Source: Pollutimonas sp036675275 (GTDB lineage: Bacteria > Pseudomonadota > Gammaproteobacteria > Burkholderiales > Burkholderiaceae_B). Taken from it: a stretch of 64,000 nucleotides of DNA. A program made the translations under genes and the position numbers. The notes below the pieces were generated by a model. It made no database searches and had not been told where the DNA came from. It saw only the letters and a program-made list of their open reading frames with translations. Shown piece by piece: positions 50,801-58,187 of the stretch. Where the stretch lies: NCBI GenBank assembly GCA_036675275.1, contig JAKFFG010000027.1, positions 124,001 to 188,000 of the forward strand, in the 5' to 3' direction. The first letter of the stretch is position 1, and every line of letters starts with the position of its first letter.

Positions 50801-52216
50801 ATGTTTCGCCGCTCGAAAAGCAACAGGGCCCTGCTCGACAAAATTATGGTGTGGATGTTCGGTCCGCTGTTTCTGTTGTGGAGCATCGGACTGGTGATCA
50901 CCTATTTCATCGCGCAGAATATCGCCAATGCACCCTACGACCGTACGCTTGCCGATCACGTGCGCATGATCACGCAAGAGATCGAGCAGCAACAAATCGT
51001 CGAAGGCGTGCAGCTCTCGCCGTCGACCATCACCATTCTCCAGGGCGATATTTCCCACCTCATCCACTGGGAACTGAAAGACGCCAACGCGAATTCAATC
51101 GGGGGCAACGCCGGCATTCCCCTGCCGGATAATTGGACCTACGAAAAAGGCGTCATCCGATTTCGCAACGAAACGCTCAATGGCCAAAGCATACGCGTGG
51201 CCTATCTTTGGGGAGGGCGCGATCTGAACGGGCTGGAATTCCTGACCGTCGTGTCGCAATCCAACGAAATGCGCGCCACGCTCCAGCAGGAGATCCTCAC
51301 GGGTATGCTGACGCCGCAGTTAATCGTATTGCCGCTGGCTGCTTTGCTGGCAGGATTGGGCCTGACACAAGGGCTCGAACCCCTGAGCTTGCTGCAGGAG
51401 CACATACGCTCGCGGCGCACGAACGATATGTCGCCGATCAGCGACCGTCTGGCGCCTGCGGAAATCGTGCCTCTGATTGCCGCGATGAACAGCCTGCTGA
51501 CCCGCATGGCGGGCACCAACGAGACGCAGCGGCGTTTCGTCGCCAATGCCGCCCATCAATTGAAAACGCCGCTGGCTGGCATGCGCACGCAAGCGGAGCT
51601 TGCCCTGCGCGAACGCAGCCCCGAGAAACTGACCGCCAGCCTGGAACAACTGGTACGGGCCTCGGAACGCGCGACCAGACTGGTCAATCAATTGCTGGCC
51701 CTGGCCCGGGCCGAAAGCGCCGACGAGGCGACACGCCCACTTTCGGATATTGTCGAACTCAATGAGATGGCCGAAAAAGCAACGATGACATGGGTCGATA
51801 CTGCCCTGGGGAAACACATCGACCTGGGCTTCGAGCGCGCATCCACCCCCATGCCAGTATCGGGCAACAGCCTCATGCTCGGCGAACTCCTCGGCAATCT
51901 CATCGATAACGCGCTGCTCTATACGCCCAGCGGCGGCTGGACGACGGTACGTGTGGGTGGCGATGCGCTTTCCTGCTATATCGAAGTCGAGGACTCGGGC
52001 TGCGGAATTTCAGCCGCCGACCAGGAACGCATCTTCGACCGGTTCTTTCGAGTTCTTGGCACCAGTGTGGACGGCAGCGGGCTCGGTCTTTCAATTGTCA
52101 AGGAAATAGCCGAACAACACGGCGCCAACATCAGCTTCATGCCCCCGAGCCGACGGCATGGCTGTACAGGCGGGACGTGTATCCGGATTACCTTCGCCCG
52201 GCTGAAGACGACTTAA
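50801..52216 (+). CDS. TctE-like sensor histidine kinase
   Basis: The 471-residue protein has an N-terminal membrane helix (IMVWMFGPLFLLWSIGLVITYFIA) and a periplasmic sensor domain beginning NAPYDRTLADHVRMITQEI, as in TctE. A second helix lies near residue 170. The H-box is ANAAHQLKTPLAGMRTQAEL (His about 252), and ATPase motifs GNLIDNALLYTP and GSGLGLSIVKEIAEQHG follow. It should sense an external carboxylate and phosphorylate the adjacent regulator. Confidence 0.88.
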   Translation: MFRRSKSNRALLDKIMVWMFGPLFLLWSIGLVITYFIAQNIANAPYDRTLADHVRMITQEIEQQQIVEGVQLSPSTITILQGDISHLIHWELKDANANSIGGNAGIPLPDNWTYEKGVIRFRNETLNGQSIRVAYLWGGRDLNGLEFLTVVSQSNEMRATLQQEILTGMLTPQLIVLPLAALLAGLGLTQGLEPLSLLQEHIRSRRTNDMSPISDRLAPAEIVPLIAAMNSLLTRMAGTNETQRRFVANAAHQLKTPLAGMRTQAELALRERSPEKLTASLEQLVRASERATRLVNQLLALARAESADEATRPLSDIVELNEMAEKATMTWVDTALGKHIDLGFERASTPMPVSGNSLMLGELLGNLIDNALLYTPSGGWTTVRVGGDALSCYIEVEDSGCGISAADQERIFDRFFRVLGTSVDGSGLGLSIVKEIAEQHGANISFMPPSRRHGCTGGTCIRITFARLKTT

Positions 52217-52337
52217 TAGTTTTCGTCAGCTTCGTGTCAGGCTCATCAAATATTTTACGCATACCCGTGCGCGGCCATGCGGCGCGGGACAAAGAATCCG
52301 GACCTGACACCACAGGCCAATCCAGACAGGAGACACC

Positions 52338-54035
52338 ATGAACACAAGCACTACCGTGGAGCAGGCGGGAGCCCCGCTTACGGGCGCACCCGCAGCCACC
52401 CATCGCGCAATGACGCCCGAGGAGCGCAAGGTTATTTTTGCGTCATCACTGGGAACTGTCTTCGAATGGTATGACTTCTACCTCTACGGTTCACTGGCCA
52501 CCATCATCGCAGCGCACTTTTTCTCCGGAGTGAACCCCACTGCGGGCTTCATCTTCGCGCTGCTGGCCTTTGCCGCCGGCTTTGCCGTGCGGCCCTTTGG
52601 CGCTTTGGTATTCGGCCGGCTGGGCGATCTGGTGGGGCGCAAATATACCTTTCTAATCACCATTCTCATCATGGGCCTGTCGACCTTTCTGGTAGGCGTA
52701 CTCCCCTCTTATGCGTCCATAGGCATGGCGGCCCCCGTCATTCTTATCGTACTGCGCATGTTGCAAGGGCTGGCGCTGGGCGGCGAATACGGCGGCGCAG
52801 CCACCTACGTCGCCGAGCATGCCCCGCAGAATCGCCGGGGCTTTTATACCAGTTGGATCCAGACAACGGCAACCATGGGCCTATTCCTGTCGCTGCTCAT
52901 CATCCTGGGCATACGGACCGCCATGGGCGAAGAGGCTTTCCTGGCCTGGGGATGGCGTATTCCTTTCCTGATTTCCGTTGTGCTCCTGGGTATCTCGGTG
53001 TGGATACGGATGCGGCTGAACGAGTCGCCAGCGTTCAAGAAAATGAAAGCGGAAGGCACTGGCTCCAAGGCCCCTATCAAGGATTCCTTTGGCAAATGGA
53101 GCAACCTCAAGCTGGTATTGCTGGCCTTATTCGGCCTGGCGGCCGGGCAAGCCGTAGTCTGGTACACGGGCCAGTTCTATGCGCTTTTCTTTTTGACCAA
53201 AACATTGGGGGTCGAAGCTAATTCAGCAAACATCATGATAGCCCTTGCATTGTTGATAGGCACTCCGTTTTTTGTGCTGTTCGGCGCGCTGTCGGACCGC
53301 ATCGGACGCAAGCCCATCATCATGGCCGGATGCCTCATTGCCGCGTTGAGCTACTTCCCCGTCTTCAAGGCTATTACGCATTTCGCCAACCCGGCACTTG
53401 AAACCGCCCAGGCCTCGGCACCGGTCACGATCATCGCAGATCCAGCCACTTGCTCGTTCCAGTTCAACCCGGTGGGCGTCTCCTCGTTTACCAGCTCCTG
53501 CGACGTCCTGAAAGCGTTCATGGCGAGCAATGCCGTCAACTACAACAACCAGGCCGCCCCTTCGGGAACCGTGGCCAAAGCCAAGATCGGCGATCAGGAG
53601 TTCGTCTCTTTCGAAGGCCAATCGCTAAGCAAGGCGGACTTTGTCGCCAAATCTGGACAGCTCAACAAATCGCTCACCGAAGCCATACGCAGCCATGGCT
53701 ATCCGGCCAAGGCCGATCCGTCCCAGATCAATTACGTCATGGTCCTGTTGCTGCTGACTTTCCTGGTGATACTGGTCACCATGGTTTATGGCCCGATCGC
53801 CGCCATGCTGGTGGAAATGTTTCCGACGCGCATACGCTATACATCCATGAGCATGCCCTACCATATCGGCAACGGCTGGTTTGGCGGTTTCCTGCCGCCG
53901 GTCGCGTTCGCGGTGGTGGCTGCCACAGGCAATATTTATGACGGCCTGTGGTATCCCATCATCATCGCTTCCATGACGCTAGTCATAGGGACCTTGTTTG
54001 TGAAAGAAACGCGGGACAACGACATCAACGCCTGA
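52338..54035 (+). CDS. MHS-family major facilitator transporter
   Basis: The 565-residue protein has the metabolite/H+ symporter signatures GTVFEWYDFYLYGSLA near the N-terminus, RPFGALVFGRLGDLVGRKYTFL and LQGLALGGEYGGAATYVAEHAP. It has about 12 helices. A hydrophilic segment of about 100 residues (near 350-460, with two Cys) separates two late helices. The substrate is probably an organic acid. The gene follows the TctDE-like system with a 121-base gap and good GGAGA SD, so regulation by that pair is inferred. Confidence 0.85.
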   Translation: MNTSTTVEQAGAPLTGAPAATHRAMTPEERKVIFASSLGTVFEWYDFYLYGSLATIIAAHFFSGVNPTAGFIFALLAFAAGFAVRPFGALVFGRLGDLVGRKYTFLITILIMGLSTFLVGVLPSYASIGMAAPVILIVLRMLQGLALGGEYGGAATYVAEHAPQNRRGFYTSWIQTTATMGLFLSLLIILGIRTAMGEEAFLAWGWRIPFLISVVLLGISVWIRMRLNESPAFKKMKAEGTGSKAPIKDSFGKWSNLKLVLLALFGLAAGQAVVWYTGQFYALFFLTKTLGVEANSANIMIALALLIGTPFFVLFGALSDRIGRKPIIMAGCLIAALSYFPVFKAITHFANPALETAQASAPVTIIADPATCSFQFNPVGVSSFTSSCDVLKAFMASNAVNYNNQAAPSGTVAKAKIGDQEFVSFEGQSLSKADFVAKSGQLNKSLTEAIRSHGYPAKADPSQINYVMVLLLLTFLVILVTMVYGPIAAMLVEMFPTRIRYTSMSMPYHIGNGWFGGFLPPVAFAVVAATGNIYDGLWYPIIIASMTLVIGTLFVKETRDNDINA

Positions 54036-54055
54036 TCTATGCAAGGTTCGTCATT

Positions 54056-54118
54056 CCGGCGTTCCGGCGTTCCGACATTTCAGCGTTCCGACATTTCAGC
54101 GTTCCGGCGTTTCAGCGC
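54056..54118. repeat. Short tandem-repeat tract
   Basis: Imperfect repeats of CCGGCGTT and two copies of a 16-base unit, CCGACATTTCAGCGTT, follow the transporter gene. There are no spacers, so it is not a CRISPR. Confidence 0.8.
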
Positions 54119-54224
54119 AACGTCAGGCTGGACAACTAAAATGTCGTTCATGGACGGAATGTAGCGGCCTACTGTCAGGCGTCTGATCCCCCGGTTTGAT
54201 AGTGTTGCAACATTCCAACCTCAC

Positions 54225-54310
54225 CGTCACTGCGCGCCCCACGATTTTTTATAGCGCCGTGACGAGTGCCCCTCATGGCCCGATGCTTCGGCACTTCGGG
54301 CCATTTTTTT
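54225..54310 (+). ncRNA. Candidate structured RNA ending in a terminator
   Basis: The first stem pairs CGTCAC with GTGACG and, after one mismatch, GCGC with GCGC, with an 18-base loop (54225-54264). The second is a terminator hairpin (9-bp ATGGCCCGA stem, T-run to 54310). The segment lies about 190 bases after the transporter and 150 before rdgC. It may be a small RNA or a 3' end; no promoter was identified. Confidence 0.35.
54275..54310 (+). terminator. Strong rho-independent terminator before rdgC
   Basis: ATGGCCCGA pairs with TCGGGCCAT around a 12-base loop and is followed by seven T residues. It may end transcripts from the MHS transporter or a small RNA. Confidence 0.85.
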
Positions 54311-54461
54311 CGTCCGCTGCCGGCATCACAGTGCGATCACTTTGTCCTCCTGCGCCGGGCCTGGGTCGGAAATGGGCTTACAATCGTCGATCTTTACCTA
54401 CCGGCCGACGCTTGCAATACAGCGTACTCAATGCGCCAACAACTCAAGAAGACATCAAAAC

Positions 54462-55358
54462 ATGTGGTTCAAGAATCTCAGGATATTTCGTCTGGCTCCC
54501 TCATGGTCGTGCACGGCAGATACGCTGGAAGCGGCCATCGAGAAACAGGCCTTCAAACCCGGCGGCAGCCAGGAAATGCAAAGTTTGGGATGGGTGCCCC
54601 CCTGCGAGAACAGCGGGCTGGTGCATGAAGTGAACGGACAGCTATTGCTGAGCCTGCGTGCCGACAAAAAGCTGCTGCCCTCTACTGTCATCAATCAAGT
54701 GGCCAAAGCCAAAGCTCAGGATATCGAAGAGCAACAGGGATTCAAGCCTGGCCGCAAGCAGATGAAAGAGATCAAGGAACAGGTTACGGTCGAACTGTTG
54801 CCCAAGGCTTTCAGCATTTATCGCGACACACGCGTCTGGCTGGACACGCGCAACCACTGGCTCGTCATCGACGCGGCCGCGGCGGCAAAAAGCGATGAGG
54901 TGCTTGGCATGCTGGCCAAAGCCATCGAATCGTTCCCGATCGCTCCGCTCTATGTGGAACAGTCGCCCGCCGTGGCCATGACAGACTGGCTGATCACCGA
55001 TGAACCGCCATCCGGGTTCACCATAGATCAGGATACCGAACTGAAATCAACCAACGAGAACGGTTCAGCCATCCGCTACGTGCGCCAGAGCATCGAAATC
55101 GACGATGTACGCAAGCATGTGCAGGCCGGCAAGCAATGCACGCGCCTGGCCTTGACCTGGGCCGACCGGGTTTCGTTCACGCTCACTGAAGGGCTGGATA
55201 TCAAGCGGGTCAATCCCCTTGACGTTCTTAAAGAAGGCCAGGACGGCTCGGCGCACAATGACGCCGAGCAGTTCGATTCGGATTTCACCCTGATGACCGG
55301 CGAACTATCGCGCCTGATTGCCGAACTGGTCGAAGCCTTGGGCGGCGAACGAAAATAG
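54462..55358 (+). CDS. rdgC: Recombination-associated protein RdgC
   Basis: The 298-residue product begins MWFKNLRIFRLAPSW and contains FKPGGSQEMQSLGWVPP, LLPSTVINQVAKAKAQDIEEQQGFKPGRKQMKEIKEQVTVELLPKAFS and WLVIDAAAAAKSDEV, diagnostic of RdgC. It is a ring-shaped DNA-binding protein that restrains RecA. The frame is open upstream to 54342, but ATG at 54462 gives the standard start. Confidence 0.95.
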   Translation: MWFKNLRIFRLAPSWSCTADTLEAAIEKQAFKPGGSQEMQSLGWVPPCENSGLVHEVNGQLLLSLRADKKLLPSTVINQVAKAKAQDIEEQQGFKPGRKQMKEIKEQVTVELLPKAFSIYRDTRVWLDTRNHWLVIDAAAAAKSDEVLGMLAKAIESFPIAPLYVEQSPAVAMTDWLITDEPPSGFTIDQDTELKSTNENGSAIRYVRQSIEIDDVRKHVQAGKQCTRLALTWADRVSFTLTEGLDIKRVNPLDVLKEGQDGSAHNDAEQFDSDFTLMTGELSRLIAELVEALGGERK

Positions 55359-55416
55359 CAGCAACACCAGGCAAGGTATCCAGGCCTCACGTTGTAAAGC
55401 CTGGATACCGCGCCGC

Positions 55417-56709
55417 CTAGTCCATGTCGTGCAGGATACTGTCGTCGGGCCCGATATGCGACGGCGGGCTCCAGGTGACGTCGCGCAGGGAATGCTGCAC
55501 CAAGCCCTCTACACCCAACAGCACAGCAAAAATCGCCATGCGTACGGGTATGCCATTGTCGGTTTGCCTGAAAATAGCCAGGCGGGTATCGTGATTGAGA
55601 TCGACGCTCAGATCATTGGCGCCTTCACGGCTGTCGCGCGGCAGTGGATGCATGACGATGACATCCGGACCGCAACACTTGTCGATGATGGCCTTGTTCA
55701 CCTGGAAGTCGGGTGTATACCCTTCAAGCTCTTCTGCCGCAAAGCGTTCTTTCTGTACCCGCGTTGCGTAAATCACGTCAGCACCCACCAGCCCCTCTTC
55801 CAGAGAACTGCTTTGAATGATGGTATGGCCATGCTTGCCTGTTTCTTCCAGCAGGTATTGGGGCATCTCGAGCCCGCGCGGAGCAACAAGGGTAAATTTC
55901 AAGCCGCGATACAAGGCCAGGAGCTTGATCAGCGAGTGCACGGTGCGGCCATATTTCAGGTCTCCCACCAATGCTATGTGCGCGCCGTCCAGTAATTTTC
56001 CCAAGCGCGAAAACTCGGTCAGGATCGTGTACAGGTCCAGCAAGGCCTGACTGGGATGCTCGCCCGGGCCGTCGCCTCCGTTGACCACCGGAATATTCGT
56101 TGCCTGCGCGAATTCGGCAACAGAGCCTTTTTCCGGATGTCGAATGACCATCGCATCCACATAACCGCTCATGACGCGGCTTGTGTCGTATATGGATTCA
56201 CCCTTGGCCATCGATGAAAAGGTAAACCCGGTGGTATCGCATACCGAGCCGCCAAGCCGGCAAAAGGCTGCGCCAAAGCTTACCCGGGTACGGGTGCTGG
56301 CTTCGAAAAACAGATTACCCAACACCGCCCCTTCCAGCACGCGGGACACTTTTTGACGCCGTGCAATAGGCTGCATCTGGTCGGCTATGCGGAACAGGTC
56401 TTCCACCGACTCGCGCGTGAACTGGTCTACCGACAGAAGCTGATGTTTACCGTGATAGGCGATTCGGTCACGTAATGGTCCGGACTGTGCGCTTTGCGCA
56501 TACTTTTGCAGCAGACCCTCGTTCTGGACAATTTCCGTGACGAAGCGGGAAACCACCTCGGGCATAGTGCGGAATTCCTGCGAACCTTCGGGCAGCAGCC
56601 AAGTGTCGAGCGCCCGACGCTTTACGCCTATGCGCGCAGCAAAAACGTCACGGGTGAGATTCAAGCGGCGCATTGAATCGCGAAGAAATACCTGCTGCGA
56701 GACGGTCAT
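55417..56709 (-). CDS. pyrB: Aspartate carbamoyltransferase with N-terminal HTH-like extension
   Basis: The 430-residue protein has a complete ATCase catalytic chain from about residue 88. It contains FFEASTRTRVSFGAAF (carbamoyl-phosphate loop, STRTR at 138-142), the aspartate-domain GDGPGEHPSQALLDLYTI, and VMHPLPRDSR. It is about 85 residues longer than the E. coli chain at the N-terminus. Residues 7-60 (VFLRDSMRRLNLTRDVFAAR then IGVKRRALDTWLLPEG) resemble a helix-turn-helix of Xre type. A 13-bp dyad lies just upstream of the gene. The enzyme commits pyrimidine synthesis; DNA binding is inference. Confidence 0.9.
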   Translation of the reverse strand: MTVSQQVFLRDSMRRLNLTRDVFAARIGVKRRALDTWLLPEGSQEFRTMPEVVSRFVTEIVQNEGLLQKYAQSAQSGPLRDRIAYHGKHQLLSVDQFTRESVEDLFRIADQMQPIARRQKVSRVLEGAVLGNLFFEASTRTRVSFGAAFCRLGGSVCDTTGFTFSSMAKGESIYDTSRVMSGYVDAMVIRHPEKGSVAEFAQATNIPVVNGGDGPGEHPSQALLDLYTILTEFSRLGKLLDGAHIALVGDLKYGRTVHSLIKLLALYRGLKFTLVAPRGLEMPQYLLEETGKHGHTIIQSSSLEEGLVGADVIYATRVQKERFAAEELEGYTPDFQVNKAIIDKCCGPDVIVMHPLPRDSREGANDLSVDLNHDTRLAIFRQTDNGIPVRMAIFAVLLGVEGLVQHSLRDVTWSPPSHIGPDDSILHDMD

Positions 56710-56729
56710 GACAGTATCCTGAATTTATA

Positions 56730-56742
56730 TACGCAAAGCGTA
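56730..56742. promoter_or_regulatory. 13-bp dyad just upstream of pyrB
   Basis: TACGCAAAGCGTA has 5-base arms TACGC/GCGTA around AAA, with two further complementary bases beyond one mismatch on each side. It sits 21-33 bases upstream of the pyrB start codon, in the promoter or early leader. Symmetry suggests a helix-turn-helix protein site. Confidence 0.55.
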
Positions 56743-56831
56743 CATTTTATTAAGACACCTGCTTATTGACGAGCGCTTATTCAGCAGTTCGGCCAAAATA
56801 CAACAATCCGGGTGCAGCCTTTGTTCAGACT

Positions 56832-57332
56832 TCAATAAAACCGGACTGCGGCTTGGCTGTCGTCGTAGTGAAACTTCGGCTCGTCGGCCGACTGATGAAA
56901 AGGCTCGGCCTCTCCTTCTTCCATCGACGACGTCTGTTCTGCGTTCAGATATGCCAGATGGCCCAGTCCCAGCGTGATCCAGCAGCCGCCGACAAAGGCC
57001 AGCAGACTGAGTGTGTAGGCGATTATGGTGCAGGACAGCGGAATCCAGTGTGTACGGCGCACACGGCCCGACACCAGCTGGTTGATCAGGCTGGCATGGG
57101 CGGGGTATGTCCATAGCAAGCCCAGCGCCGACAGGACGAGGCCGGCCAGAAACGCAGCCAAAGGAAGGCGCAGCCATTGCGGGGCGAGATCGACCTGGAT
57201 GATACCCAGGCCGAAGAAAAGAATCACCACTACGCCCAGGCTGTTTATCCAGGCCAGAAACTTGAATCCGAGCGCCAGCGATGAAGCCAGGGCGGAGGCG
57301 GTGGGCGATGGACTGTTTGGAATGCTGGTCAT
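56832..57332 (-). CDS. Small membrane protein with about four helices, unknown function
   Basis: The 166-residue protein has hydrophobic segments near residues 25-48, 53-75, 100-122 and about 118-132. A Glu/Asp/His-rich C-terminal tail follows (SSMEEGEAEPFHQSADEPKFHYDD). I do not recognise the family. The gene precedes pyrB on the same strand with a 122-base gap. Confidence 0.65.
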   Translation of the reverse strand: MTSIPNSPSPTASALASSLALGFKFLAWINSLGVVVILFFGLGIIQVDLAPQWLRLPLAAFLAGLVLSALGLLWTYPAHASLINQLVSGRVRRTHWIPLSCTIIAYTLSLLAFVGGCWITLGLGHLAYLNAEQTSSMEEGEAEPFHQSADEPKFHYDDSQAAVRFY

Positions 57333-57363
57333 TTATTGCCGCCGAAATGGATCGCCACTATTA

Positions 57364-57392
57364 ACAATAAAACGGCACCGCAATGGGTGCCG
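57364..57392 (-). terminator. Terminator after the lipoprotein gene
   Basis: On the minus strand a 7-bp stem (CGGCACC and complement, six-base loop) is followed by TTTTATTGTT. It lies about 50 bases downstream of the lipoprotein stop codon and upstream of the four-helix membrane-protein gene. Confidence 0.7.
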
Positions 57393-57440
57393 TGTATTCA
57401 TGCGGGTGCTGCACGCTACAGCCCTGAGCGAGCGCCGTTA

Positions 57441-58085
57441 TTACTGAGTGCCGGTGCTGCCCGAACCTGTAGTGCTGCCCGAACCTGTAGTACCGCCCGT
57501 GGCAGGCGTCGATGCGCCCCCCGTGGTACCCGTTGCGCCCGCAGCATTGTCAGGCTGACCGGCGATAGCGCGCGCTGCCGCTGTGGCGTTTTCTTCAGTG
57601 CCCACCGCGAACACTAATTGACCCGAGGTAACTGGCGTGGTGTATCCCGGTGCCGCCATCATTGTGCGTCCGACCACCAATGCCAGGCGCTTATTCGGAT
57701 TCTGGGTGGTGATGTCCGCGACCTTCTTTTTTCCCGCTTCGTTCAATTCCAACGCCAACAGACCTTCGCCCTGCTTGTTCGAGCCGGCTTGTATGCCGGA
57801 CAGATCGGCACGGGTGATCACAGGCTGGGGGTTGACATAAAGCGTACCCGACTGAAGGTTGACAGGAGTCCAACCGGTCTGCAGCGTGGTGTCGGCCAAA
57901 AATACCGCGACTGGGGCACCTTGCTCTTGTGCCTGCATATTGGTTTCGGGTTGTGGTGTGGTGACGCCTGGAGTCTGACTGGTCGTCGTCGTAGCCGTTT
58001 TGTCGGTGGGTACGGATTGGCAGGCGGCCAGGAATACCAAACTGGCGGGCGCGATGAAGCGGCCGAACGTACGAACAGTTTTCAT
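57441..58085 (-). CDS. Lipoprotein with SecD-head-like region and repeat tail
   Basis: The 214-residue product has a lipoprotein signal with lipobox LAAC at about residue 19. A Thr-rich spacer follows, then a region (LLALELNEAGKKKVADITTQNPNKRLALVVGRTMMAAPGYTTPV) that resembles the periplasmic P1-head of SecD. The tail is Gly/Ser/Thr low complexity, with an 18-base DNA repeat at 57455-57490. I chose ATG at 58085; the frame is open to 58112. A function beyond cell-envelope association cannot be stated. Confidence 0.65.
   Translation of the reverse strand: MKTVRTFGRFIAPASLVFLAACQSVPTDKTATTTTSQTPGVTTPQPETNMQAQEQGAPVAVFLADTTLQTGWTPVNLQSGTLYVNPQPVITRADLSGIQAGSNKQGEGLLALELNEAGKKKVADITTQNPNKRLALVVGRTMMAAPGYTTPVTSGQLVFAVGTEENATAAARAIAGQPDNAAGATGTTGGASTPATGGTTGSGSTTGSGSTGTQ
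57455..57490. repeat. Tandem 18-bp repeat in the lipoprotein tail
   Basis: Two exact copies of TGCTGCCCGAACCTGTAG lie head to tail and encode the Gly-Ser-Thr repeats at the lipoprotein C-terminus. Confidence 0.85.
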
Positions 58086-58187
58086 GAAAACTTCCCCCAA
58101 CAGATTAATCAACAGAGAAAAAGTTTAACAGGTAGCGCAGCGAAATTAAGTCAATCTCCGTCAATATGTGAAAAGTAGTGTCGAGGG

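Larger units (their letters stand above)
54036..54461. other. 426-base gap between the MHS transporter and rdgC
   Basis: No credible gene is seen. It contains a short tandem-repeat tract (54056-54118), a two-hairpin structured segment ending in a strong terminator (54225-54310), and an unannotated stretch up to rdgC. Confidence 0.6.

Noticed and set aside
54056..54118. CRISPR-like repeat after the transporter
   Set aside because: The units are 8-16 bases long without spacers, and no cas gene is near.
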